A stretch of 64,000 nucleotides of DNA from contig CAVYKV010000003.1 in assembly GCA_963769255.1 (NCBI GenBank), positions 124,001-188,000 on the forward strand. The letters run 5' to 3'. The translations under genes were made by a program, and so were the position numbers. Positions 49,664 to 57,699 of this stretch are shown in pieces; position 1 is the first letter of the stretch, and every line of letters begins with the position of its first letter. This DNA comes from JAKACA01 sp963769255. GTDB lineage: Bacteria; Actinomycetota; Acidimicrobiia; Acidimicrobiales; Bog-793. Below the pieces are notes generated by a model. The model was not told the origin of the DNA. It searched no databases and saw only the letters and a program-made list of their open reading frames with translations.

Positions 49664-51424
49664 TCAGTCCTCCGGCGTGTCCGGTTCCGTTTCGGTGCCG
49701 TCCATGTGCTTGGCGATGATGCGCTCCGTCGCCCGCGTCGCCGACGAGTGGCCCGTGACGGCGGTCACGAACGGTTCCTTCTGAAGCGAGTAGAGCAGTG
49801 CCGGGCAGGTGGCCGTCACGGTCGCCTGCCGGGGCACGTCACGAATGAGGGCGATCTCTCCGAAACCGTCGCCTCGCGAGACCGCTTGCAGCGTCTGGCC
49901 GTGGCGGGAGATGCGCAGCTTCCCGTCGGCAACGACGTAGTACGAGTCGCCGTCCTCTCCTTCGTTGATGACGACGGTGCCTGGCGGCACGGTCACGGGC
50001 TCGAGCTGCCGGGCGACGCTCTCGAGGGCCGGCGCCGGCAGGGCGGCGAAGATGGGGAGCCCGCGCAGGAGCTGGATCTCCACCTGGGGGATCGTGGCCG
50101 AGGCGTCGATCGTCCGTAGCCGACGCCACAGCACCGCCACGAGCACGAGGGCGACGACGGCCGGCGCGAAGAGGGCCGCGCGGTACCCGTCGATGGCGAT
50201 GGCGACGCGCACGAGGACGGCACCGGAGGCGAGACCGAAGTCCATGAGGGCTTCGAGGATGGAGAACGAGCCGGCCAAGGCGTCCGGGGGGGCCGAGCGC
50301 TGCAGGAGGGTGCGCCCCGTGACGTCGAAGACGGCTCCGGCCAGCCCCACGGTAGCGATGAGGACGATGGCAGGTGCCACCTCCGGGATGGCATCGACGA
50401 GCGCCAGGGCGGTGACGGCGACGAGGATCGCCACCGTAAGGGTCGTGCTGAGATGCCGCCGCCCGACGAGGAAGGCTGTGACGAAGCCGGCCAGCAGGGC
50501 GCCCCCGCCGAGGGCGGCGTTCAGGAATCCGGCCCCGCCTTGCCCCATGTGGAGGACGTTCACGGCGAGGATGACGCACAGGAAATCCAAGGCACCGACG
50601 AGCATGAAGTAGAAAGCGTGCAGTGTCAGGAGGACCCTGATCTGTGAGTCGGCGATGGCGCCGGACAGGTTCGCCAGCGCGCCCGTCCTGATCGAGGCCA
50701 CCGCACGCCACAGCACCGAGAGCCGTCTGCCAGCGGAGCCGTCCGCTCGTTGCTCGTCCTCGGAGGCTTCCGACACGTCGTCCGGCCCGACGGCGGCCGC
50801 CGGGCCCACCAGGCGGGCCACGAGCAGTGTGGAGAGCAACGTCAGGAGCGCCATCGCCGTCACGGCTGCGGCAGGGCCGCTCGCCGAGCCCGGAGCGATC
50901 ACGTGCCCACCGAGGAGCAAGCCGACGGCGGCAGGACCGAGGAGGCTGCCCGCCCCGTCCGTCCAACCGGTCATGACGTTGGCGGCGGTGAGCTCCTGCG
51001 GTGTGCGGACGATGGCCGGCAGCAGAGCCGCCTGGGCTGGTCTCGTCACGGTCATGCTGAGCGATGTGAGGGGAGCGGCGAGGAACACGAGGACCACCGG
51101 GGCGTCGAGACCGATGGCGAGGGCGACGATCGCCATCGATGCCGCCTGTAGCCCATAACCGGCGCACAGGACGCGGCTCGGACGCCGGCGATCGGCGAAC
51201 GCACCGATGAAGGGGCCGACCGCCATGCTCGGCACGAGTTGGGCGAGCACCATCGTCATGCTGCCCGTGGCTCCGCCGTGGCCGTAGGCGAAGACGAGGA
51301 GCGTGATCCAGATCCCGAACTCCGCCATCCCGAAAAGGGCGTAGGCGAAGCCGACGCGCCGGAGCGTCGGATTGCCAAATGCCGCCCGGAACACCGAGGC
51401 GACCTCGCGGACCCGCAGAAACAT
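49664..51424 (-). CDS. MFS transporter fused to a cyclic nucleotide-binding domain
   Basis: 586-aa fusion. Residues about 10-440 form a 12-helix major facilitator of the MFS_3/enterobactin-exporter type (FAYGHGGATGSMTMVLAQLVPS, GAFADRRRPSRVL). A C-terminal Crp-type domain (about 450-570) has LLRGLPIFAALP, VINEGEDGDSYYVVADGKLRIS and the phosphate-binding cassette GDGFGEIALIRDVPRQATV. The cassette keeps GE-AL-R-A-V, so cAMP or cGMP binding is plausible and could gate transport. ATG 51424 is taken. Such MFS-CNBD fusions are known from actinobacteria, but substrates are not established. Confidence 0.9.
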   Translation of the reverse strand: MFLRVREVASVFRAAFGNPTLRRVGFAYALFGMAEFGIWITLLVFAYGHGGATGSMTMVLAQLVPSMAVGPFIGAFADRRRPSRVLCAGYGLQAASMAIVALAIGLDAPVVLVFLAAPLTSLSMTVTRPAQAALLPAIVRTPQELTAANVMTGWTDGAGSLLGPAAVGLLLGGHVIAPGSASGPAAAVTAMALLTLLSTLLVARLVGPAAAVGPDDVSEASEDEQRADGSAGRRLSVLWRAVASIRTGALANLSGAIADSQIRVLLTLHAFYFMLVGALDFLCVILAVNVLHMGQGGAGFLNAALGGGALLAGFVTAFLVGRRHLSTTLTVAILVAVTALALVDAIPEVAPAIVLIATVGLAGAVFDVTGRTLLQRSAPPDALAGSFSILEALMDFGLASGAVLVRVAIAIDGYRAALFAPAVVALVLVAVLWRRLRTIDASATIPQVEIQLLRGLPIFAALPAPALESVARQLEPVTVPPGTVVINEGEDGDSYYVVADGKLRISRHGQTLQAVSRGDGFGEIALIRDVPRQATVTATCPALLYSLQKEPFVTAVTGHSSATRATERIIAKHMDGTETEPDTPED

Positions 51425-51631
51425 CGGGAAGGTCGGAGCCCTTCAGGAGCAGATCTGAAGGGAGCCGAGCCGACGCGCCCGGCCGGTCCCACAGCGGCGA
51501 CGAGGCATGGCGAACCCTAACCCCGGTGCTCGATCGCTTGCAGTCCCGGCGCGGACCGCGGCGCCGCGGAGGAATTTGGGCCGGACGTGGGCTTTGATAC
51601 CTCCCGCCGAATCGAGGGGAGGAGCGGCACG

Positions 51632-51811
51632 GTGCGAGGAGTGCGGGGGCTGCGACGGATCGCTGCCGCGTCGGCGGTTCTTGTCGCCGGCGTGCAGGCA
51701 GTCGCCGGCCACGAGGTTGTCAGCACGGTCAGCGCCGGCGGGCACCTGGCTTCGGCGGTCACGCAGCATCGACTCGCTTCGCCGTTGCAACGACGGCGGA
51801 GTAGCCCATGA
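51632..51811 (+). CDS. possible small secreted peptide
   Basis: 59-codon frame from GTG 51632 with GGGGAGGAG 7 nt upstream and a TTTGATACC box further upstream. The start RRIAAASAVLVAGVQAVAGHEV looks like a short signal peptide, and the remaining 30 residues have no recognisable domain. It overlaps the 3' end of the convergent broken methyltransferase by about 50 bp. It is either a real short peptide or a truncated exported protein. Confidence 0.3.
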   Translation: MRGVRGLRRIAAASAVLVAGVQAVAGHEVVSTVSAGGHLASAVTQHRLASPLQRRRSSP

Positions 51812-52569
51812 GGAAGCTGCCTCCCGCCGCCGTGATCACCTCTCCGATTCCCGCCAGCAACTCCGCCAGCGTCGCCGGCGGTATCCGGGTATGTCCCCCG
51901 AACGTGGGGACGGTGTCGAGCCATTCCTCACGGGTGTAGGGCCGCTCCCAGTCGAACTGCCACCGGTCGGCCTCGCTGAACGCACCCGCCTGCTCGATGC
52001 CGTCGACGGCCTTGTCGATGAGCGGCCTGTAGGAGGCGGTGCCTCCGGGAGAACCGCCCCGGAAGAAGGGGAAACCCGGCAGGAGGCGTTCGTAGACCGC
52101 GGCGAACCCTTCGGCGAGCTCCGGCGGGAACGACATGACGTTCCAGAACAGGGCAATGCGCCCGCCCGGTCGAAGAACGCCCGCCGCCTTTGTCGCACCG
52201 AGGACAGGGTCCACCCCAGTGCCAGGCCTGCCCGGCGACGACGACATCGAAGTGCCGCCCGGCGGGGTCCCAGTCCTCGAACTTGGCGATCTCGACCTTG
52301 AGGCCCCTCCGGCGGGCGTAGGCGGCCATCCGCTCGTCGGGCTCGAGGCCGAGGACGCAGCACCCGCGTTGCAGGAAGGGTCGGGCTGAGATGCCGGTTC
52401 CGATGCCGACGTCGAGGATGTCGCCGCTCGGGCCGGCACCGAGGATGGCGTCGAACATGACAGTCGGGTAGTCCGGGCGCGTTCGTTCGTAGCGTTCCGC
52501 TTCGCTGCCGAACGACTCCGCCACCTCTCGGGCTTCGTGCGACTCGCCCGTGGGAAACCGATCCGTCAC
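51759..52569 (-). pseudogene. class I methyltransferase interrupted by a 1-base frameshift
   Basis: The N-terminal part (ILDVGIGTGISARPFLQRG motif I, LGLEPDERM motif II, FDVVVAGQAWHW) is in one frame from GTG 52569. The C-terminal part (VDPVLGATKAAGVLRPGGRIALFWN onward to 51759) is in another. A run of four G on the coding strand (52217-52214) with one extra base explains the break: with three G the text reads AGQAWHWVDPVLGAT, the family sequence. The full length would be about 270 aa. GTG 52569 overlaps the stop of a tiny lipoprotein frame (GTGA). Its function would be methylation of an unknown small molecule. Confidence 0.75.
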
Positions 52570-52673
52570 GGCATGGAGCTCCTCCCGCCGCACGCCGCTG
52601 CCAGCGTCACCACCAGGACGAGCACGATCGCGGGTACGAACCTCCTGGCAGCGAGAACCGCCCTCCCGGTCAT
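52566..52673 (-). CDS. tiny lipoprotein-like peptide coupled to the methyltransferase
   Basis: 35-aa frame from ATG 52673: a basic start, hydrophobic FVPAIVLVLVVTLAAAC and a lipobox LAAAC-GG, then only seven more residues. It looks like a complete lipoprotein signal peptide without a mature domain. Its TGA overlaps the GTG of the methyltransferase (GTGA). It may be a true small lipoprotein, a translational leader, or the stub of a deleted lipoprotein gene. Confidence 0.35.
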   Translation of the reverse strand: MTGRAVLAARRFVPAIVLVLVVTLAAACGGRSSMP

Positions 52674-52930
52674 CTTGCCGGCATCCGACTCATTCTCGAG
52701 ACTTGAACGCTGACGCCAACGGAGCGACAGGTCGGGGCCGCATCGTCCTGCGCGGCGGCCCAACGCAACGTCATCAACCGATACGACGGTACACGGACCT
52801 CCAGCTCATCGAGCTGCCGCATCGTGGCCGGCGGATCACGGGCGTGTCGTCGCGGACCAGGGCCGTGTACGGGCGCCATCCCCGGGCCTTCGTCGCCATG
52901 CTGGAGTCAGTCCCGACGACGGAGGTCAGC

Positions 52931-53362
52931 ATGAGCACCCTGGACCCGGAGATGGTCGTGGCCCACTTCATCGTTTCCGACGACGTCGAGCGTTCCCGCC
53001 GCTTCTACACCGAAGTGCTCGGCGGCAGAACTGTCGTCTCCGGTGAGGGGAATGACGAGGTGACGTACGTAGCCCTCGCCAATGGCTGGATCATCATCAA
53101 CGTCGGCGGAGGTCCGACCGCCGACAAGCCGACCGTCACGCTGGAGACGCCACCCGACCCGGATCGGGTCAGCAGCTTCCTCAACATCAGGGTTGCGGAC
53201 ATTGAGGCAGCGTACGAAGCGTGGAGCAAGCGAGGTGCCCAGTTCCTCACGCCGCCGAAGACGCATGCCACCGAGAAGCGCTGCTACATCCGTGATCCCG
53301 ATGGCTACCTGATCGAGGTCGGCCAGACGACCCTCGGCAGAGGTTGGCGTCCTCCCTCTTGA
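52931..53362 (+). CDS. glyoxalase/bleomycin-resistance (VOC) family protein
   Basis: 143-aa single VOC domain with two beta-alpha-beta-beta-beta units: MVVAHFIVSDDVERSRRFYTEVLGGRTV opens it, FLNIRVADIEAAYEAWSKRGAQFLTPP starts the second unit, and KRCYIRDPDGYLIEVGQ ends it with the metal Glu. It could be a dioxygenase, isomerase or resistance protein; the family is too broad for more. ATG 52931 has GGAGG 5 nt upstream. The 257 bp before it contain no gene I can support. Confidence 0.87.
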   Translation: MSTLDPEMVVAHFIVSDDVERSRRFYTEVLGGRTVVSGEGNDEVTYVALANGWIIINVGGGPTADKPTVTLETPPDPDRVSSFLNIRVADIEAAYEAWSKRGAQFLTPPKTHATEKRCYIRDPDGYLIEVGQTTLGRGWRPPS

Positions 53363-53463
53363 TTGGTCTGAGTGGTTGCAACGCTGACGAGTACCTCAGG
53401 CCGGCACGTCCACGCTGGCAGTCGGCTCAGGAGGTGAGGCAATCGGGATGGGAGATTGGTTGC

Positions 53464-53476
53464 TACCTTGCACTCG
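53464..53476 (+). promoter_or_regulatory. leaderless promoter -10 (TACCTT, 7 nt, ATG)
   Basis: TACCTT at 53464-53469 is followed by 7 nt and ATG 53477, which decides the start of the beta-helix protein. Confidence 0.5.
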
Positions 53477-54646
53477 ATGAGAGCCGGTGCTCGCGCCAGT
53501 GCGATACTCGTGTTCGGAGCGCTGACGGTGGCCTCAGCGGCAGTGGCCGGCGCCGCACCGTCCCGTGCGCAAGGACACGCCGCGGTGAAGGCCCGCCTGA
53601 GCGGTGTACTTCGGCCGGCGGCCCATGCCGGCTCGCTTCCCGACTTTGGCAATCCAAACGGCCACTTCCCCGTGCCACCGGCGGGACGGGCCGTCAACAC
53701 GAGCCACCCCAACCGTGTGATCGGCGACGGGAAGGCCGCCAGCTGCACGTCCGCAGCCGTCGAAGCTGCCGTCAGGGCGGGCGGCATCATCACCTTCAAT
53801 TGCGGCAAGAAGCCGATCACGATCGTGATGACCGACACCGCCAGCGTCCCGAAGACCGTGCACACGGTTGTGTTGGATGGCCATGGCCTCGTGACCCTGA
53901 GCGGTGCCGACAAGCGCCGCATACTCTTCTCCGACACGTGTGCCGGCAAGTGGTCGACTGCTGACTGCGTCGATCAGCCATACCCCCAGATCGTGGTTCA
54001 GAACACCACGTTCGAGGACGGCTTCAACGGCACGCATCAGGCCACTTGCACCCAGAACACGCCTCGGTGCTGGTACGGCGGCGTCGACGGCGGTGGCGCC
54101 ATCTACGCGGAGGGCGGGCAGTTCAAGGCCGTGAACTCCAGATTCATCGACAACGGGTGTTACCGCTACGGGCCTGACCTCGGCGGTGGGGCGATCCGTG
54201 TCCTGGCCCAGTACGAGAACCGGCCCGTGTTCATCACGAGCGACAGCTTCATCGGCGGGCGCTGCTCCAACGGAGCGGCTTTGAGCAGCATCAGCGTGCA
54301 GTGGAAGGTGCTCAATTCGCTCTTCACCGGCAACACGGCTGTGGGTTGGGGCGCCAATCCGGCGTCGTCGGGGACACCCGGCGGTGGCAGCGGTGGAGCG
54401 ATCTACAACGACGGCATGGACTACAACACCCTCGTCGCCGGGACGCTCATGTGTGACAACGACGCCCGCGAGGGGGGTGGGGCCATCTTCTACGTCGTGG
54501 ACACCGGGTGGGGTCGGCTCACCTTGGACGAGTCGCACCTCGCCGACGACCGCAGTGGCGAGTTCCAGACCTACCCCGGCGTGTACGACGACATCGACGG
54601 TCACGATGGTCCCCCGGTGGTGATCAAGCCGACCGGCCACTGCTGA
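53477..54646 (+). CDS. secreted right-handed beta-helix protein
   Basis: 389-aa exported protein with a signal peptide (ASAILVFGALTVASAAVAGA). A short pro-like region is followed by a parallel beta-helix: CTSAAVEAAVRAGGIITFNCGKKPITI (the usual Pmp/CSLREAI-like entry), then repeats such as QNTTFEDGFNG, GGAIYAEGGQFKAVNSRFIDN, GGAIRVL, NSLFTGNTA and GGAIYNDG. Paired cysteines suggest disulfides. This fold is found in surface adhesins and polysaccharide-active proteins; catalytic residues of pectate lyases are not evident. ATG 53477 follows from the leaderless promoter. Confidence 0.82.
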   Translation: MRAGARASAILVFGALTVASAAVAGAAPSRAQGHAAVKARLSGVLRPAAHAGSLPDFGNPNGHFPVPPAGRAVNTSHPNRVIGDGKAASCTSAAVEAAVRAGGIITFNCGKKPITIVMTDTASVPKTVHTVVLDGHGLVTLSGADKRRILFSDTCAGKWSTADCVDQPYPQIVVQNTTFEDGFNGTHQATCTQNTPRCWYGGVDGGGAIYAEGGQFKAVNSRFIDNGCYRYGPDLGGGAIRVLAQYENRPVFITSDSFIGGRCSNGAALSSISVQWKVLNSLFTGNTAVGWGANPASSGTPGGGSGGAIYNDGMDYNTLVAGTLMCDNDAREGGGAIFYVVDTGWGRLTLDESHLADDRSGEFQTYPGVYDDIDGHDGPPVVIKPTGHC

Positions 54647-54685
54647 TCGGCGCTCGCGCTCTCGGCGCGCGGTGATACTGGGGAA

Positions 54686-55276
54686 ATGAGCGTCGCAAGA
54701 GACGAGATCCCTCCCGACGACCCACGGGCTCTCGGCCCCTTGGGTCGCTTCAAGTCGCCGAACCGAGCGGTGGCCATCGCGACAGCCGTGCTGGCGGGAG
54801 GGCTCATACCCTGGATCGTCCTCCTGGCCCTGACGTTGCCACCCCGATACGAGGCCGGCCACTGGCAAGTCCTCTGGGTCGGCTACGACGTGGCAGAGGT
54901 GCTGATGCTGGCCTTCGCGGCGTGGGCATCGTGGTTCCGCCGCCAGATCCTCATCCCGATCTCGCTCGTGACCGCGGTGCTGTTGTTCTGCGACGCCTGG
55001 TTCGACATCGTTACGTCCTGGGGCCACGGGGACCAGTGGGTGACGCTGGCAACCGGTCTCGGTGCGGTGATTCCCCTGGGCCTGTTCTTCCTGTGGTTGT
55101 CCCGGCTGCTCGTCCTTCGGTCGATTCGAGCATTCCACGAAGCCCTCGGCGACGGCGTAGCGACGGCGGAGTTGCTCAGGCAGACATTGCTGTTCTTGCC
55201 CGTCCAGCAGCACGACACGTCGTCCCGGTCGCGATCAGACGGAATGGACGACAGCAGCGGCGAAACGAGGGAATGA
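54686..55276 (+). CDS. four-helix membrane protein of unknown function
   Basis: 196-aa protein with hydrophobic helices near residues 28-50, 63-85, 92-112 and 120-145, then a soluble C-terminal tail rich in Ser, Asp and Arg. No known motif is recognised. ATG 54686 lies 6 nt after a GATACT box, so it is probably leaderless. The gene is tandem to the beta-helix gene (40 bp after its stop) and convergent with the arrestin-like gene. Confidence 0.72.
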   Translation: MSVARDEIPPDDPRALGPLGRFKSPNRAVAIATAVLAGGLIPWIVLLALTLPPRYEAGHWQVLWVGYDVAEVLMLAFAAWASWFRRQILIPISLVTAVLLFCDAWFDIVTSWGHGDQWVTLATGLGAVIPLGLFFLWLSRLLVLRSIRAFHEALGDGVATAELLRQTLLFLPVQQHDTSSRSRSDGMDDSSGETRE

Positions 55277-55331
55277 CGGTGAACCGAGCCTCGCCGAGCC
55301 CCGCTCACGTCCGGGACGGTCGCCAAGGCTC

Positions 55332-56201
55332 TCACATGTCGGCGTTGTATACGTTGATCCCGAGGTAGACGAAGCCTTGGGTGGTGGCCTTGTCATCCGT
55401 CGAAACGACAGACTTGATCTCGCCTCCCACATCCCAGGACACGATGGAGTGGCACGGAGGCGTCGTCAAGCTTCCGCGTACCGTCGGGGCGGCGTCGTCC
55501 GGCAGGGTCAGCTCAAACGGGAGGGTCCTCGTATCGCCCGGCTGAAGAACCAGCGGCTCATCGAGGAGAAGCTTCGGCGCCACGCCCTCGCCCTCGAGCC
55601 CCTTCTTGGTCGGCGTCGTCACCACGAAGACGACGAGCACCTCGGTCACCGTCATCGCCCGGGTCGGCCGGACCACGACGTTGCCGGTGATGGTGGCGCC
55701 AGGTCGCAACGTGCGAGTGGACAGCTCCAGGTCGATACAACGCTCGCCCTTGTAGCGGGGCTCGGAGGTCGCCTCGCTGGGGAACCGATCCGGGCCGGCG
55801 AGCACCTCGAGGGGTGCCTCCGCCTTCACGTCGACCCCAAATCGCCGATCGATGATCGCCCTCACCGACCACGTCACCTGATCGGTCGCCGAAGGCACAC
55901 CGCCCTCGGGAACGCGCAGACCGACCACGTGCCTTCCCTGCAGCAGTGCTCCATGGGAGGAGTCGAGCGGAATCTCGGCGACGACAACCTCTTCATGCAC
56001 GAGGGTGTCGTGGCTCCCGTGATCCAACACGTCAACGCTCGTGTATCGGTGAAGGGCCTTCCGCACCAGTTGCACCTTCACTCCCCTGACCTTGCGGTCG
56101 AGGTCGCCGGTGATGGTCACGACCGCGTTGACGCTGTCGCCGAGCACCGTCCGCGAGGGCTCGGTCGTGACAGCCAACGTCGGGAGCCCGCCTGATGACA
56201 T
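55332..56201 (-). CDS. arrestin-like (Spo0M-type) protein
   Basis: 289-aa protein of two beta-sandwiches in arrestin style. The N-terminal half has VTTEPSRTVLGDSVNAVVTITGDLDRKVRGVKVQLVRK. The second half opens DLELSTRTLRPGATITGNVVVRP and contains LQPGDTRTLPFELTLPDDAAPTVRGS, typical of the Spo0M/arrestin C-like domain. It is cytoplasmic and probably a scaffold or sporulation-control type protein. ATG 56201 has GGGGAGG 6 nt upstream. No partners are evident. Confidence 0.78.
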   Translation of the reverse strand: MSSGGLPTLAVTTEPSRTVLGDSVNAVVTITGDLDRKVRGVKVQLVRKALHRYTSVDVLDHGSHDTLVHEEVVVAEIPLDSSHGALLQGRHVVGLRVPEGGVPSATDQVTWSVRAIIDRRFGVDVKAEAPLEVLAGPDRFPSEATSEPRYKGERCIDLELSTRTLRPGATITGNVVVRPTRAMTVTEVLVVFVVTTPTKKGLEGEGVAPKLLLDEPLVLQPGDTRTLPFELTLPDDAAPTVRGSLTTPPCHSIVSWDVGGEIKSVVSTDDKATTQGFVYLGINVYNADM

Positions 56202-56304
56202 CGTGACCTCCCCGCTCTCGGATCCCGTACCCAGCCCACCGCCGCAGGCCGGCCGTGCAGAGTACACCGCCTCGCAAGGGGACGTCGATGGCGCGGACGC
56301 GTAG

Positions 56305-56565
56305 CGACGTCCGGCGCCGACGGCAGAGGGGTCGGCTGTAGGGTACGACGAGGCTGACTCCATCCGCCGCCACCACGGATGCACCGATGAGGCAGTGCTC
56401 CGCTCCCCGAAGGATCACAACGTGGTGTTCGTCACTCACCAATTCCCGACGTTGGAGCAGGCGGAAGCTTTCAGCGCAGACCCGGAGCTGCACGCGGCGA
56501 TGGCACGCGCCGGCGTCGGCCACCGGCGCGAATTCTTCGAGGACATCACGGGGGGCCGTGGCTGA
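56305..56565 (+). pseudogene. N-terminally truncated dimeric alpha/beta-barrel (monooxygenase-like) protein
   Basis: An open frame without a start codon in its first part. It encodes DSIRRHHGCTDEAVLRSPKDHN, then VVFVTHQFPTLEQAEAFSADPELHAAMARAGVGHRREFFED, ending at TGA 56563. It resembles the C-terminal two-thirds of small antibiotic-biosynthesis monooxygenase/DUF1330-like proteins. GTG 56395 or GTG 56422 could start it, but only by cutting into the fold. The first strand is missing, so it is probably a remnant left by a rearrangement. Confidence 0.5.
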
Positions 56566-56747
56566 TCGTCCGGTTTCCCGCGAAGTTCTCGTGCAACAGT
56601 GGTCGATGCGCCAGGGACGTTCTGGACCTGAGCGCAGAGCGCCGAGCGAGAGCGCTTTCGAACACGGTCGCAGAGGTCCGCAGCGAGGTCCGATGCGCAG
56701 CTTAGCGTCTCAGCGTATGATCCGGCACCATAGGTGCTCACCGTTCC

Positions 56748-57473
56748 GTGGAGATCGCTTCACCGCTGCTCAAGAATCAGTGGACCAAGCGCGTCGCCCG
56801 TGCGACGGGATTGCGCAAGCCTCACGTGGTCCGCTCCGGGACGCAGCACTATCGGATGCCGAGCGTCGAGGAGAACGGCGGGTACGTGGTCCTGCGTCGC
56901 TACTCAGACGAGGAGATCCCGAAAGAGGAGTGGGAGCCGCTCGAGTACCTCACCTTCGCCGCCGACCCGCACACCTTCTTCGCCCCCCTGACGTCGGCGA
57001 CCGGGGAGACGGTGGTCCGTCCCTTTTGGGACGACGGCAAACCTGACCTGGACGGCATCTGGACCTCCAATGCCGCCAAAGCTCCTGCCCTCAGCCGATA
57101 CCTCAAGTCCATCCCCGGTCGTTACGGTCGTGTCCAGATCATCCGGCAACCTCCGAACGCGATGCGGGAGACTCGGTGGGGCTTGCACTGCGACGACAAC
57201 AACCGCCTGAACCCGGAGTCCAACGGCTGGGTCGTGCGCCTGTGGACCCAGCTGACCGACGACCCGCGCAGCACGATGGTGCTTCGCAGCCGAGAATTGG
57301 ACCGGCGCACCGAGGTGCAGATCCCGCTCCCCCGGGGAACCCAGATCGTGATCGATTCTGAGCGGCTGTTCCATGGCGTTCATCACGCCGAGCGGACCAC
57401 GCGGTATGGAATGATCACGAGCTTTGAGAGCACGGAGGCCATGGACGAGTGGATCCGCGCTCAGCGTAGTTAG
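56748..57473 (+). CDS. 2-oxoglutarate/Fe(II)-dependent oxygenase-like protein
   Basis: 241-aa cupin-fold protein resembling aspartyl/asparaginyl beta-hydroxylases. The iron triad is probably the His and Asp of LHCDDNN and the His of FHGVHHAERTTRYGMI, with the Arg of that segment binding 2-oxoglutarate. WVVRLWTQLTDDPRSTMVLRSREL fits the double-stranded helix core. The substrate is unknown; neighbours with a GT-C-like membrane protein and a sulfotransferase suggest modification of a cell-surface or secondary metabolite molecule. GTG 56748 is used; TATGAT at 56715-56720 may be its -10. Confidence 0.7.
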   Translation: MEIASPLLKNQWTKRVARATGLRKPHVVRSGTQHYRMPSVEENGGYVVLRRYSDEEIPKEEWEPLEYLTFAADPHTFFAPLTSATGETVVRPFWDDGKPDLDGIWTSNAAKAPALSRYLKSIPGRYGRVQIIRQPPNAMRETRWGLHCDDNNRLNPESNGWVVRLWTQLTDDPRSTMVLRSRELDRRTEVQIPLPRGTQIVIDSERLFHGVHHAERTTRYGMITSFESTEAMDEWIRAQRS

Positions 57474-57699
57474 CCCCCGACGTGGGCAGAGACCAGTGCG
57501 CTGGGCGAGGCGGCACCCGGAGACGGGGTGCTCTCGCACCACCTGAAGGGTGCAGCTGACGCCCTCGCACTCGCGAGGGGCCAACTGCTCGATCGGATCT
57601 ACAACGGCGATCTGAAACTGCCTGGCCCATACAGGGCAGCCACCGACGCTTCTCACTCCGGGGCTTCTCGAGCGACGTCGTGGGCACAGCGAACGGTGA

